A DNA stretch of 57,983 bases from Glycomyces sp. YM15 (GCF_016918015.1 NZ_JAERMK010000014.1:91957-149939); one strand, 5' to 3'; counted from the stretch's first letter, positions 7,385 through 16,543 are shown. Notes: generated by a model not told the origin, from the sequence alone. A program made the numbers and translations.

Positions 7385-8782
7385 TCAGCCGGCCGCTGGC
7401 GGGATGTTCTGGTTGGCGTGGAAGAAGTTCTCGGGATCGTAGGCGTGCTTGATCGAGGCGAGACGGTCGTAGTTGCCCCGGTAGGCCGATCGGACGCGTT
7501 CCGGTTTCTCTTTGGCTCCGAGGAAGTTCACGTAGGAACCGCCCATGGAGTGCGGATGCAGGTCCGTCGAGTAGTCGACGCACCATTGGCGGATCAGGCC
7601 GGCGTTGGCGGGGTCGGGGTCGATCCCGCCGATCACCGCGGACCAGACAGCGTCCCGGTACGCCCAGGCGGTCTCGTCCGCGCCGACTCGGTGGGCGGCC
7701 CCGTCAACGGGGTAGAGGTGCATGGTCGAGTCCGCGGTGGCCAGGCCCTGGCCGTACCGCTCGTGCACCTCGATCGCCGCATCGGAGATCGAATCGAAGA
7801 AAGCGCCGCGCCAATACCACTGCAGCCCTTTCGGGATCTGTTCGTCGAACAAGCCCTGCAGCGCGGGGTACGGCATCGGCGTGGTGAAGTGGAAGGCCGG
7901 CGGCGCCGGATCGTTCGCCACCGCGAGGACTTCCTCAAGGCGTCCCTCCTCCAGGTCACCTGTGTAGCACCAGACCACCGCGCACATCTTCTGCCCGTGG
8001 ATCGGCTCGGGAAACGGCGGTCCGGGCGGCACCGTCAAGATGGCGAAGAACCCGCTGAGGTCTTCCGGCGCGGCGGGGAGGAACTCCCGATACCACCGGA
8101 GGATCTCCGCCGTGCGGTCGATGGGCCAGACGGTCAGCCCGACCCCGACGTCGCGGACCTCGTTCATCCGGAAGGTGAACGACGTGACGACGCCGAAGTT
8201 CCCGCCGCCGCCCCGCAGCGCCCAGAAAAGGTCCGGATGCTCCTGCTCCGAGGCTGTCACGAAACTGCCGTCGGCGAGGACGACGTCAGCGGAGAGCAGG
8301 CTGTCGATCGTCAGGCCGTACTTGCGGGTCAGGTGGCCGTGCCCGCCGCCCAGGGTGAGACCGCCGACGCCCGTTGTGGACATGATCCCAGAGGGTATGC
8401 CCAGGCCGAACGTGTGCGCCGCGTGGTCGAGAGCGCCCAGCTGAGCGCCGCCGCCCACTTGCGCGATGCCCGCACCGGGGTCCACCCGCACCCAGTTCAT
8501 CGGGGACAGGTCCAGCGTGAGTCCGTCGTCCACCAGGCACAGGCCCGGTCCGCTATGACCACCCCCGCGCACCGCGAGTTCGACCCCGACGTCCTGCGCG
8601 AAGGCGATCGTGGCCCGCACGTCGGCGACGTCGACGCATTTCGCGAAGGCGGCCGGGCGTCGGTCGATCATCGCGTTGTAGATGCTGCGGGCATCGTCGT
8701 AACCCGGATCCCCCGACGCGACAACGGGTCCACGCAGCGCTTCACGCAGCCTGTCGAGTTTCGTTCCGTTGATGCTGCCCAT
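7385..8782 (-). CDS. FAD-linked oxidase, berberine-bridge-enzyme-like
   Basis: The 465-residue protein has a PCMH-type FAD domain and a C-terminal BBE motif. The flavin-binding histidine is H76 in VRGGGHSGPG. The usual second covalent anchor, a cysteine before GVGG, is replaced in SGIMSTTGVGGLTLGGGHG by serine or threonine, so flavin attachment is probably through one bond. The tail YDPENFFHANQNI is the conserved BBE C terminus. There is no signal peptide, so it is probably cytosolic. Relatives oxidise sugars or build natural products; the substrate cannot be read here. The gene stands alone between a terminator and a long upstream gap. Confidence 0.85.
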   Translation of the reverse strand: MGSINGTKLDRLREALRGPVVASGDPGYDDARSIYNAMIDRRPAAFAKCVDVADVRATIAFAQDVGVELAVRGGGHSGPGLCLVDDGLTLDLSPMNWVRVDPGAGIAQVGGGAQLGALDHAAHTFGLGIPSGIMSTTGVGGLTLGGGHGHLTRKYGLTIDSLLSADVVLADGSFVTASEQEHPDLFWALRGGGGNFGVVTSFTFRMNEVRDVGVGLTVWPIDRTAEILRWYREFLPAAPEDLSGFFAILTVPPGPPFPEPIHGQKMCAVVWCYTGDLEEGRLEEVLAVANDPAPPAFHFTTPMPYPALQGLFDEQIPKGLQWYWRGAFFDSISDAAIEVHERYGQGLATADSTMHLYPVDGAAHRVGADETAWAYRDAVWSAVIGGIDPDPANAGLIRQWCVDYSTDLHPHSMGGSYVNFLGAKEKPERVRSAYRGNYDRLASIKHAYDPENFFHANQNIPPAAG

Positions 8783-9189
8783 GGTCGAATGCCTCCATCG
8801 GGAATCCGGAAGACGAATGGCGGTCCGAGTGGGCCGCGCACGCCTCTGCTCAGGGCACGGAGCACAACCGTTCAGGCTTCGAATGGCCGACTTGAACAGG
8901 TCTTAGTCTCCGGCCCAGCGATCTTGACGCTACTTCACGTTCGTGGATCCGGTCCGGATTTCGGCATAACGCGCCCGCCTCGCGGGCGGACGCCGGTGAG
9001 GTGATCCGCCGCTCGAAAGATCGGATGAACTTGCTTGCTTTTGATGCTGGGATTGACTCTGCGCGTCTTGTTCGTTATTGCGCTGGTGTCTTGACGTGAT
9101 ACGTCATATGTAAGTACGATCATCTGGTCATGTATTGATGAACTTCGATTGAAGGCCCTGGCCTTCATGGCATGCAAGGAGAAACGGCT
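8783..9189. other. Intergenic region with hairpin before the esterase gene
   Basis: No gene is seen between the divergent FAD oxidase and esterase genes. A perfect hairpin, GAAGGCC-CT-GGCCTTC (9151-9166), lies 10 bases before the esterase Shine-Dalgarno (AAGGAG, 9176-9181). It could shape the leader or be an operator. The stretch around 9030-9150 is less G+C-rich than its surroundings, as expected of a promoter. Confidence 0.45.
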
Positions 9190-10548
9190 GTGAGACTGCT
9201 CTTGAGGCGGGATGCGCGGATGCGCGGGCGCGTCCCCCGTCCGCTGCTGGCGTTGATCGGCGCCGTGGCCGTCGCCGTCGGAACGTTCGGCGCTTCGGCC
9301 CATGCGGAGCCGCTTGCCGCTGATCCGGCCTCGGACATCACTACCCTCGCGTCAAGCGCGGGTTGTGGGAGCGCTCCGACTATTTCGAGTGGTACGCACT
9401 CGATCCAGGTCGGTGGCACGAACCGCTCGTTCATCCTGCGGGTTCCCGACGGCTACGACAGCAGCCGCGCCTACCCGTTGATCTTCGGGTTCCACTGGAA
9501 CGGCGGCACGGCCGGCGACGTCTCCGGCGGTGGCACGGACGGCGCGAACTGGTCCTACTACGGGCTGCAGCGCCTGTCGAACAACAGCGCCATCTTCGTA
9601 GCGCCGCAGGGCGTCAACAACGGCTGGGCCAATTCCGGAGGCCAGGACGTCGCCTTCGTGGACGCCATGATCGCGCGGCTGGAATCCGGTCTCTGCGTCG
9701 ACACCGCGCAGCGCTTCGCCCTCGGCTTCAGCTACGGGGGCGGCATGAGCTACTCCCTCGCCTGCTCGCGGCCGACGGTCTTCCGAGCGGTCGCGGTCTA
9801 CGCCGGGGGCCAGCTCAGCGGATGCAGCGGCGGCACGCAGCCCGTCGCCTACCTCGGCATCCACGGCATCTCCGACAACGTCCTCAACATCTCCGCGGGG
9901 CGTTCGCTGCGCGACAGGTTCGTCGCCAACAACGGCTGCACCCCGCAGAACGCCCCGGAACCGGCCTCTGGCAGCCGGACGCACATCGTCACCAGCTACT
10001 CCGGTTGCCGGGCAGGGTATCCGGTCCAGTGGGCGGCGTTCGACGGCGGCCACACGCCCGGCCCGATCGACGGGACCTACGAGGACGGCTGGCAGACCTG
10101 GACCTCGGGAGTGACCTGGAACTTCTTCTCCCAGTTCGGATCCGGCGACCCGGGCGGCGGCGGTGACGGCGAGATCGTCGGTGCCCAGTCGTCCCGGTGC
10201 CTGGACGTCTCCGGCCAGTCCCAGACCAATGGCGCCGATGTGCAGCTGTGGGACTGCAACGGAGCCTCCAACCAGGAGTGGACCCGCACCTCCGCGGGCG
10301 AGCTGCGCGTCTACGGCGGCAAGTGCCTTGACGCCGAAGGCGCCGCGACCGCTCCCGGCACCAGGGCGATCATCTGGGACTGCCACGGCGGTGCGAACCA
10401 GAAATGGAACGTGAACGCCGACGGCACCATCACCAACGCCCAATCAGGACTGTGTCTCGACGCCACGGAGAACCGGACCGCCAACGGCACCAAGGTCGTC
10501 CTATGGACCTGCAACGGAGGTGCCAACCAGCGCTGGACACTCGGCTGA
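9190..10548 (+). CDS. Secreted CE1-type esterase with C-terminal ricin-B lectin domain
   Basis: The product is about 452 residues. The GTG at 9190 is preferred over the ATG at 9172 because AAGGAG lies 8 bases before it. A signal peptide (twin basic start, hydrophobic core, cleavage near SAHAEP) leads to an alpha/beta-hydrolase of the feruloyl/acetylxylan esterase (CE1, LpqC-like) type: SFILRVPDGYDSS, HWNGG, nucleophile motif GFSYGGG and a late GGHTPG histidine. A glycine linker joins it to a beta-trefoil lectin (CBM13) with three repeats, each with CLD and QxW signatures (SRCLDVSGQS, KCLDAEG, LCLDATENR; NQEW, NQKW, NQRW). It probably removes ester groups from plant cell-wall polysaccharide. 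Several cysteine pairs suit an extracellular protein. Confidence 0.88.
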   Translation: MRLLLRRDARMRGRVPRPLLALIGAVAVAVGTFGASAHAEPLAADPASDITTLASSAGCGSAPTISSGTHSIQVGGTNRSFILRVPDGYDSSRAYPLIFGFHWNGGTAGDVSGGGTDGANWSYYGLQRLSNNSAIFVAPQGVNNGWANSGGQDVAFVDAMIARLESGLCVDTAQRFALGFSYGGGMSYSLACSRPTVFRAVAVYAGGQLSGCSGGTQPVAYLGIHGISDNVLNISAGRSLRDRFVANNGCTPQNAPEPASGSRTHIVTSYSGCRAGYPVQWAAFDGGHTPGPIDGTYEDGWQTWTSGVTWNFFSQFGSGDPGGGGDGEIVGAQSSRCLDVSGQSQTNGADVQLWDCNGASNQEWTRTSAGELRVYGGKCLDAEGAATAPGTRAIIWDCHGGANQKWNVNADGTITNAQSGLCLDATENRTANGTKVVLWTCNGGANQRWTLG

Positions 10549-10588
10549 GATCGAGAGCCGGATAGCCGGGTACGGCGAACAGTGCCGA

Positions 10589-10612
10589 GGGGGCCGCGAG
10601 GCCCCCTCTTTT
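10589..10612 (+). terminator. Terminator after the esterase gene
   Basis: GGGGGCC-GCGA-GGCCCCC (10589-10606) followed by TCTTTT. This is a classic intrinsic terminator about 40 bases past the esterase stop. Confidence 0.85.
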
Positions 10613-10745
10613 CCGTGTGCGGTCCGCTCCAGGAGACCTAACGGTTGGTAGTCGGTCGGCTGCAAAGAGGATGTACTGAGGCTCCGAATCGGAATAACCT
10701 GCTTGCCTGCCCCTGGCACGCTCCTCTCAACCCTCGGGAGTCGCC

Positions 10746-11351
10746 GTGTCCGCCAATAACTCTGCCCAGGGCCCGAACCGGTCCCGCCCCGCCTCCTGGT
10801 CCGAACTGCCGAAGGTGCAGCAGATCGCCATGATCTCGACTCTGGCGATCGTCGCGCTCTGCTGCGGCATCCTGCTCCTCCCCGACGCCGATGACGACGA
10901 CTCGCCCGGCGAGGTCGGCACCGTCATCGAGACGACGGCGTCGGCATCGCCGACCGAGCCGGACCCGACCACGCGGGCGTCGCCGACCGAGGCCGCCACC
11001 TCGGCGTCCCCCGAGCCGCCGCCCGAAACCACCGAGGCCGAAGAGGAGGAGGTCTACTACGAGAACTGCGACGCGGTGCGCGACGCGGGCGCGGCCCCGA
11101 TCTACGACGGCGAACCGGGCTACCGCGCCGGGCTCGACGGCGATGGGGACGGGGAAGGCTGCGAGGACTCGTCGGGCTCCGATTCCGGCAGCGGAGGCGG
11201 CGGCAACGATGACGATGACGATGACGGCGAGAGCGTCTACTACAAGAACTGCGACGCGGTTCGAGCGGCGGGCGCGGCGCCGATCCATTCCGGCGAACCC
11301 GGGTACGGCTCGCACCTCGACCGCGACGGCGACGGCACGGGCTGCGAGTAG
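10746..11351 (+). CDS. Membrane-anchored protein with two excalibur calcium-binding domains
   Basis: The 201-residue protein has a short cytosolic start, one membrane helix (about residues 28-48, IAMISTLAIVALCCGILLL) and an acidic Ser/Thr/Pro linker. Two copies of the excalibur domain follow: YYENCDAVRDAGAAP...DGDGDGEGCE and YYKNCDAVRAAGAAP...DRDGDGTGCE. The DxDxDGxGCE ends are the EF-hand-like calcium loops of that family, with a cysteine pair in each domain. Excalibur domains sit on cell-surface proteins, often nucleases; here no enzyme is attached. The start is a GTG. An aspartate- and glycine-rich spacer joins the two domains. Calcium binding is inferred from the family. Confidence 0.8.
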   Translation: MSANNSAQGPNRSRPASWSELPKVQQIAMISTLAIVALCCGILLLPDADDDDSPGEVGTVIETTASASPTEPDPTTRASPTEAATSASPEPPPETTEAEEEEVYYENCDAVRDAGAAPIYDGEPGYRAGLDGDGDGEGCEDSSGSDSGSGGGGNDDDDDDGESVYYKNCDAVRAAGAAPIHSGEPGYGSHLDRDGDGTGCE

Positions 11352-11430
11352 CAGGGTGGAGAAAACTTCACCGTGAAGTCGGGTACCAGCGGCAATGTGG
11401 GGGACGGCGAGCGAACCTACTGTTGCGGAC

Positions 11431-12690
11431 ATGGATACTTCAGCGGCGCCCCCGTTCCCCTGGCGCAGGGTCCCGGTCTTCGCGGTGCAGGCTCTCTTCG
11501 CCGGCGTGACCTGGCGTTCCCTCGTCAGCCTGGTGACCGGCGCGATCATCGGTCCTCTCGGGGGGATCCTCATTCTCGTCTTGGTGTCCGCCGGAATCTC
11601 CGGGCTCGTCACCATTGTGATCCCGCTGGCCGCGGGGGCTGCGCTCCTCGTCGTCATCGCGGCGCTCACCAGCATCCAGCGCGGCAGGCTCACCGCCTAC
11701 CTCGGCGTCCAGTGGACGCCCCTCGCCCCTTCTCCGCCGGCCACGTCCGCCCTGGGCACGCTGTGGCATCTGCTGCGCAGCGCGGCGACCTGGCGTCAGT
11801 TCGCGTACCACCTGATCGCCGGCGTCTATAACGCTGTAGCCGCGGCCGTCGCCATCGCGTTGTGGAGCTGTGGCATCGCCATGCTCGCATCGCCCCTGTT
11901 GGGCATCGGGATGGAAGACGGCGTGCGGCTGTGGAGGCTCTTCGGTGTCGGCATCGCTGTGGTCCTGGCCGCTCCTTGGGTGACCCGCGGCCTCGCCACA
12001 CTCGACGCCGCCATGGCGAGGCCGCTCCTGGGGCTCACCAAGTCGGAGGCGCTCGCTCGAAGGGTCACTGATCTCGCCGCCAGCCGGAGTTCTACTGTGG
12101 ATGCGGCTGATGCGGAGCGCCGCCGGATCGAGCGGGACCTCCACGACGGTGCGCAGCAGCGGCTCACCTCGCTCGCCATGAATCTCGGGATTGCCCGCGC
12201 CACCCTCACCGACCTGCCAGAAGAGGGCTCACGCGCCATCGCCGAGGCCCACGAGGAGGCCAAACAGGTCCTCACCGACCTGCGCGACCTGGTGCGCGGC
12301 CTCCATCCGGCCGTGCTCGAGGACCGCGGGCTGGACGCGGCGCTCTCAGCGGTCGCCGCCCGTTCGCCGATCCCGGTGCGGCTGCGGGTCGACATGGATC
12401 GACGCGTCGCCCGTGACGTGGAGGCCGTGGCCTATTTCGTCGTCTCCGAGGCACTGACCAATGTGGCCCGACACGCCGAAGCCGAGCACGCCGCCGTCGA
12501 AGTCTCCCTAGAGGACGGACAATTGCGGTTGCGTGTAGCCGACGACGGCCGTGGCGGCGCCGATCCTCAGGGCGGCACCGGTCTCCAGGGCCTGTCCGAC
12601 CGGGTCCGCTCGGTCGACGGGACGTTCCGGATCACCAGCCCGCTCGGCGGGCCCACTGCCATCGAAGCGGAGCTGCCATGCGCGTCGTGA
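11431..12690 (+). CDS. Sensor histidine kinase (NarL-partner type)
   Basis: About 419 residues from the ATG at 11431; an ATG at 11395 would add 12 residues and cannot be excluded. The N-terminal half has four to five membrane segments of the actinobacterial putative-sensor type. The DHp helix has phospho-accepting His near residue 239 in RRRIERDLHDGAQQRLTSL. The ATPase domain has the N box SEALTNVARHAEA and G boxes VADDGRGGA and GTGLQGLSDRV. It probably senses membrane or envelope stress through its membrane part and phosphorylates the regulator encoded next, whose start lies inside this gene (13-base overlap). Confidence 0.88.
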   Translation: MDTSAAPPFPWRRVPVFAVQALFAGVTWRSLVSLVTGAIIGPLGGILILVLVSAGISGLVTIVIPLAAGAALLVVIAALTSIQRGRLTAYLGVQWTPLAPSPPATSALGTLWHLLRSAATWRQFAYHLIAGVYNAVAAAVAIALWSCGIAMLASPLLGIGMEDGVRLWRLFGVGIAVVLAAPWVTRGLATLDAAMARPLLGLTKSEALARRVTDLAASRSSTVDAADAERRRIERDLHDGAQQRLTSLAMNLGIARATLTDLPEEGSRAIAEAHEEAKQVLTDLRDLVRGLHPAVLEDRGLDAALSAVAARSPIPVRLRVDMDRRVARDVEAVAYFVVSEALTNVARHAEAEHAAVEVSLEDGQLRLRVADDGRGGADPQGGTGLQGLSDRVRSVDGTFRITSPLGGPTAIEAELPCAS

Positions 12691-13337
12691 TCGCCGAAGA
12701 CTCGGTCCTGCTGCGAGAGGGACTCGCCCGGCTCATGGAGGTCGGCGGCATCGAAGTCATCGACACCGTGGGCGACGCCGAAGCGCTGCTGCGCTCGGTC
12801 GAGCGCGACCGCCCCGACCTCGTCGTGGCCGATGTGCGCATGCCGCCCGACCAGAGCGACGAGGGCGTTCGCGCCGCCCTGGTGCTGCGCCGCCAGTACC
12901 CGGAACTCGCGGTCCTCATGCTCTCCCAGTACGTCGAGGAACGCTACGCCGTCGAACTGCTCACCGGGGAGATGCGCGGCATCGGCTACCTCCTCAAAGA
13001 CCGCGTGGCCGACGTGGCCGAGTTCCTCGACTCACTGCGCCGCGTCGCCGAAGGCGGGACCGCACTCGACCCCGAAGTCGTCTCCCAGCTCCTGGTGCGC
13101 CGCAACGGCAGCGAACTCGACCGCCTCACTCCGCGCGAGCGGGAAGTGCTGTCGCACATGGCCGAAGGCCGCTCGAACGCGGGGATCGCCGCGGTCCTGG
13201 TCCTCAGCGAAGGCGCGGTCAGCAAGCACATCAACTCGATCTTCACCAAGCTCGGGCTCCCGCCCACCGACAGCGGCAACCGCCGCGTACTCGCCATTCT
13301 CAAGTTCCTGCAAGGCAACACGAAGGACCGGTCATGA
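12678..13337 (+). CDS. NarL/LuxR-family response regulator
   Basis: The 219-residue protein has a receiver domain with acidic pocket E7-D8, phosphorylation site D52 (VVADVRMP), and a lysine in GYLLKDRV. The C-terminal LuxR helix-turn-helix reads LTPREREVLSHMAEGRSN then VSKHINSIFTKLGL. The family is typically paired with HisKA_3 kinases such as the one encoded upstream. The gene overlaps the kinase gene by 13 bases and the next gene by 4, so the three form one operon. The likely target is its own promoter upstream of 11431, inferred from common practice in this family. Confidence 0.92.
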   Translation: MRVVIAEDSVLLREGLARLMEVGGIEVIDTVGDAEALLRSVERDRPDLVVADVRMPPDQSDEGVRAALVLRRQYPELAVLMLSQYVEERYAVELLTGEMRGIGYLLKDRVADVAEFLDSLRRVAEGGTALDPEVVSQLLVRRNGSELDRLTPREREVLSHMAEGRSNAGIAAVLVLSEGAVSKHINSIFTKLGLPPTDSGNRRVLAILKFLQGNTKDRS

Positions 13338-14128
13338 TCGACACCCCCGAGAAGCAGACCACCGCCCCTGAGACCGAGACCCAGCGCACGGCCCGCACCG
13401 TCTGGTGGATCGTCGGCGCCGTCTGCACCGGCCTCGTGCTCCTGGTAGCCGTGACCGCCACCGGCACGTGGCTCTGGTGGAACGCCTCGCCCGAGAAGTC
13501 CGAGACCCGCAGCGAGACCTACACGCAAGCGACGACGGGCGTGGACGTCACGGTCGAGGTCGGCCGCATCGAACTGAACGCCGCCGCCGACTCGCTCGTC
13601 GTGGGCAGCGAGATCCGCTGGCGCGGTGAGGAACCCGAACCGATCGAATCCTGGACCGGCGACACGTTCACCGCCGTGGGTGAATGCGACGACCGCTTCG
13701 TCCTCTTCTGGGGCGGCGACGACTGCGAAGTGAACTACACGCTCGCGCTGCCCGGCGGCGTCGCCGTGGAGGCCGAGAGCTCGCTCGGCGACATCGCCAT
13801 GGACGGCCTCGACGGCGGGATCGACGTCGAGACCAGCGTCGGCGACATCGAGGGAGAGAGCCTCCGCGCCACCGAGACCAGGGCCGAGGTGGGCGTGGGC
13901 TCGATCCGGTTGACGTACGCGGAGGTGCGCGGCGACATCTACCTCACCACCGGCACCGGAGACGTCGAGATCGTCCTGCCCGATGACGGCACGACCTACG
14001 ACGTGGTGTTCGAGACCGGCGTCGGTACCGAGCACATCGACATCGCCACCGACCCGTCCAACAGCGCCGACTACGTCATCCATGTGAGCACCGGCGTCGG
14101 TGACCTCACCGTCCGCCACGCCGACTGA
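13334..14128 (+). CDS. Membrane-anchored DUF4097-like adhesin-type protein
   Basis: The 264-residue protein has a single N-terminal membrane helix (about residues 25-46). Its C-terminal beta-rich domain has repeated strands with SSLGDIAMDGLDG, TSVGDIEGESL, VGVGSIRLTYA, TGTGDVEIVLP and TGVGDLTVRHA. This G-D-[IV] ladder resembles DUF4097/DUF2154 beta-solenoid proteins, whose members often sit beside LiaRS-type or NarL-type two-component systems. The ATG overlaps the regulator stop as ATGA. It is probably extracytoplasmic and may act as a sensor accessory or output of the kinase-regulator pair; that role is inference from the operon. Confidence 0.7.
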   Translation: MIDTPEKQTTAPETETQRTARTVWWIVGAVCTGLVLLVAVTATGTWLWWNASPEKSETRSETYTQATTGVDVTVEVGRIELNAAADSLVVGSEIRWRGEEPEPIESWTGDTFTAVGECDDRFVLFWGGDDCEVNYTLALPGGVAVEAESSLGDIAMDGLDGGIDVETSVGDIEGESLRATETRAEVGVGSIRLTYAEVRGDIYLTTGTGDVEIVLPDDGTTYDVVFETGVGTEHIDIATDPSNSADYVIHVSTGVGDLTVRHAD

Positions 14129-14147
14129 GCACGATCCCCATCCGCCG

Positions 14148-14172
14148 TCCGCGACCGGTCTCCGGTCGCGGA
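14148..14172 (+). terminator. Hairpin ending the two-component operon
   Basis: TCCGCGACCGG (14148-14158), three-base loop, CCGGTCGCGGA (14162-14172). A perfect 11-bp stem 20 bases past the stop, without a T tract. Confidence 0.75.
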
Positions 14173-14412
14173 TGCGCAGTGCGCCCCGGGAGGGGAGCGG
14201 CCGCGGCGATGGGGGCGGCGAGGCGGGTGCCGCGGGCTTGGTCCCGGCGGCGTTCGCGTCCATATAGGTGCTGTCCGGCCTGCAGTGATCGTGCTCACAG
14301 GCGGGTGCGCGGCGGGCCGAAAATGTCGTACCCCGCTTCTACGGTTACGGAGGCAACTGAATAGCGCGCGCAACGCCCGAAGGGCGGGCGCGAGAATCGA
14401 TCGGACGGTGCG

Positions 14413-15078
14413 ATGGCCATGCGACCATCAGGCAGTTCACGGAACCAGGCGGGCCTCGAGACGATCACCCGGGTACTGCCTTTCGAAACCATTCCCGACG
14501 AGCCTCTTCGAGCGCATTTCGCACAATGGCTCCTCAACTCGCTGGCGACCGCGGATCGGCTCGGACCGTTCCCGAGCCTCCATCCCGAATCACCGCCGCC
14601 GTCGAGACCTTCCGCGGCCATCACCGATGCCGCGCCGGAACCGGCGCCACCTGACGATCCGCCCCGATACGAGCCGCTGCCCCCGCAACGGCAGGGCTCG
14701 CCCGCACCGCCGAGACCGCAGTTCGTGCGGCAGCGCGACGGCACGGTCTGGGTGACCAGACCGATCCTCCGCTCGCGAGGTTGGACCGACGCCGCGGTCC
14801 GCGACTTCCTGCCCGAACCCGAAGGGTTCAAACCGAACCCGCGCTTCGCCTCAACAGGGGCGCCCATGCCGGTCTGGCGGCCCGCGACGGTGGCATCGGC
14901 CGAGGCCACGCCGGAGTGGCAGGTCTGGCTCGAACGGTCCCTGCGGCGCCGGCGGACCACTCTCGAGGCGCTGGCCGAGACCGACGACGCGGATTTCCGC
15001 GTCCGATTGGAGACGGCGACGGCGGCCATCGAGGAAGAGGGAGGCCGGGTTTGCGGAGGCCGATCGCGGCGGGGCTGA
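14413..15078 (+). CDS. Unknown proline-rich protein with a conserved-looking C-terminal region
   Basis: The 221-residue protein has no membrane segment or signal. The first 60 residues are helical (RAHFAQWLLNSLATADRL), followed by a proline-rich linker (about 60-100). A region with TRPILRSRGWTDAAVRDFLP, NPRFAS and APMPVWRPATV AS/EATPEW follows. The RGWT...FLP...NP...APM..W..V spacing recalls a short helical domain seen in scattered bacterial proteins of unknown role; this resemblance is from memory and weak. The Shine-Dalgarno is poor. The gene stands between a terminator and the MoaF-like gene. Confidence 0.5.
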   Translation: MAMRPSGSSRNQAGLETITRVLPFETIPDEPLRAHFAQWLLNSLATADRLGPFPSLHPESPPPSRPSAAITDAAPEPAPPDDPPRYEPLPPQRQGSPAPPRPQFVRQRDGTVWVTRPILRSRGWTDAAVRDFLPEPEGFKPNPRFASTGAPMPVWRPATVASAEATPEWQVWLERSLRRRRTTLEALAETDDADFRVRLETATAAIEEEGGRVCGGRSRRG

Positions 15079-15233
15079 CGAGCCGGTCGTCGATGGCCTC
15101 GCCTTGACCGCTTTCGACCATGCCGGGCTCGGCGAATCGCCAGTGCCCGAGTCGCTGATCTCCTAGGTTGGAAGGCGGCCAACGCGGTCCGTGCCGACGC
15201 GGGCCATGGGCGCGGTCGACGAAGGAGACGGGT

Positions 15234-15560
15234 ATGAGCGATTTCGAGTTCGCAGGCAAGGGCTTCGACATCCGCTTGGACAACGGGGTGATGTTCCACA
15301 ACACCTATGCGGTCGAAGGCAACAGGATGGTCTACGAGGAGATCGACGGCGTTGTGGAAAGAGCCTCGGAGGAGGTGGAGCTGTTCGTCGCCGAGGTCGC
15401 GCCGCGGATGTATCTGGTGGGCTGGAACGAACTCTCGGGAGCGGCCGTAGCGCACGTGATGGATTTCAGGACCAAGAGGATCACCGCGTTCCGATCGATG
15501 GACGCCGACGGCGGTCGGGTCGGCGAAGTGCACTCCGGGACGTTCGAGGAGGTGAAGTAG
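15234..15560 (+). CDS. MoaF-like small beta-barrel protein
   Basis: The 108-residue protein starts at the ATG preceded by AAGGAG. Features are FDIRLDNGVMFHNTY, ASEEVELFVAEVAPRMYLVGWNE and AAVAHVMDFRTKRITAF. The order DNG...Y...EEV...APRxYLVxW...HVMDF matches the C-terminal domain of MoaF and related calycin-like proteins, which are found as stand-alone proteins in actinobacteria. The activity of such proteins is unclear. No neighbours suggest a pathway. Confidence 0.65.
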   Translation: MSDFEFAGKGFDIRLDNGVMFHNTYAVEGNRMVYEEIDGVVERASEEVELFVAEVAPRMYLVGWNELSGAAVAHVMDFRTKRITAFRSMDADGGRVGEVHSGTFEEVK

Positions 15561-15642
15561 AGAGGATCGATATCGGTCGCGGTGTCGGAACGGACGGGAA
15601 GATGTCAGTCGTAGATGGTGGCGCGCGATGGTCAGAATCGGC

Positions 15643-15690
15643 CGCCGCAACGCCGCAACGCCGCAACGCCGCAACGCCGCAACGCCGCAA
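15643..15690 (+). repeat. Six tandem copies of CGCCGCAA
   Basis: Six perfect head-to-tail copies of the octamer CGCCGCAA occupy the gap between the convergent MoaF-like and pentapeptide-repeat genes. Copy number is likely to vary by slippage. It is not in a coding frame that can be supported. Confidence 0.9.
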
Positions 15691-15713
15691 CGATCGCGCT
15701 GCCGCGCCACGGC

Positions 15714-16388
15714 TCAGGCCAGCTTGAATCCGGCGGCGGTCGCCAGCTCCCCGGCGATCTCGACCGCCTGGTCGGCAGTGATGAGCGCACCGCGCAGACT
15801 CAGGAGCCCGGTGATGCCCGACAGCTCCGCCCGGCGCAGGTCGCATCCCTTCGCATTCGCGACCCGCGAGAAGTCCGCCCCCGGGAACGCGCAGTCGATG
15901 AACACGGTCTTCGAGAGGTCACCGAGGAACGTCGCGTTCATGAACCGGCAGCGCTCGAACACCACCGGGCCCTTGGCCGTCCCGATCGAGATGCCCGCGA
16001 AATCGGCCCGGCAGTCGGCGACGTAGACGTCCTGGGCCAGCGCGAACTGCGCCTGCCACCCCACGAGCTGGCTGTCGGTGATCTCCAGGCGCCGCGCGGT
16101 CGCCCGCTCCCAGCGTCCGTTCGCCAGCACCGAGCGCTCGACCGTGACGTCCACGATCTCCAAGGGGGACAACACCGTCCCCGAGAGGTCGACGCTGCGC
16201 AGCAGCGATTGGTCCAGGCTGCCGTCGCCCTGCGCGCCGGTCCACTGCAGGCCGTCGATGAGGCGCTCGCTCAGCTCGAAGTCCGGTTCGGGTTCGCCTT
16301 CGGTGTCCTGGTCGAAGGGCCGCAGCCGCTCGGCTTCCCACAACGGTCGGCGCATGGACCGTTTGTCGTCGATCTTCCTGAACTTCAC
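15714..16388 (-). CDS. Pentapeptide-repeat protein
   Basis: The 224-residue protein has a polar N terminus and a right-handed beta-helix made of about 25 pentapeptides. A[D/N]LxX-like units are visible in SVDLSGTVLSPLEI, FERCRFMNATFLGD, FIDCAFPGADFSRV and GCDLRRAELSGITG. Some pentapeptide proteins mimic DNA and protect gyrase; many have no known role. The number of turns is modest and no partner domain is present. Its own neighbours give no clue. The start codon ATG (MKFRKIDDK) is the only good one. Confidence 0.82.
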   Translation of the reverse strand: MKFRKIDDKRSMRRPLWEAERLRPFDQDTEGEPEPDFELSERLIDGLQWTGAQGDGSLDQSLLRSVDLSGTVLSPLEIVDVTVERSVLANGRWERATARRLEITDSQLVGWQAQFALAQDVYVADCRADFAGISIGTAKGPVVFERCRFMNATFLGDLSKTVFIDCAFPGADFSRVANAKGCDLRRAELSGITGLLSLRGALITADQAVEIAGELATAAGFKLA

Positions 16389-16543
16389 CGAGCCTCCAAG
16401 GTCAACGTGAACTTCGGCAGGCTACGCGACCCCGCCGACAATGCCGTGCCCGCGATCGAGCAAGAAGTGGCCGTCGTCGCCGCAACCGCCGTCTTCCCGG
16501 ATCGTTTCCGCCCTTCGCGTCCGCATCCGCGCCGCTGGCGCCC

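Noticed and set aside
11440..12144. Minus-strand frame antisense to the histidine kinase
   Set aside because: Composition typical of an antisense shadow; no ribosome-binding site.
15643..15690. CRISPR array
   Set aside because: The unit is only 8 bases without spacers and no cas genes are nearby.
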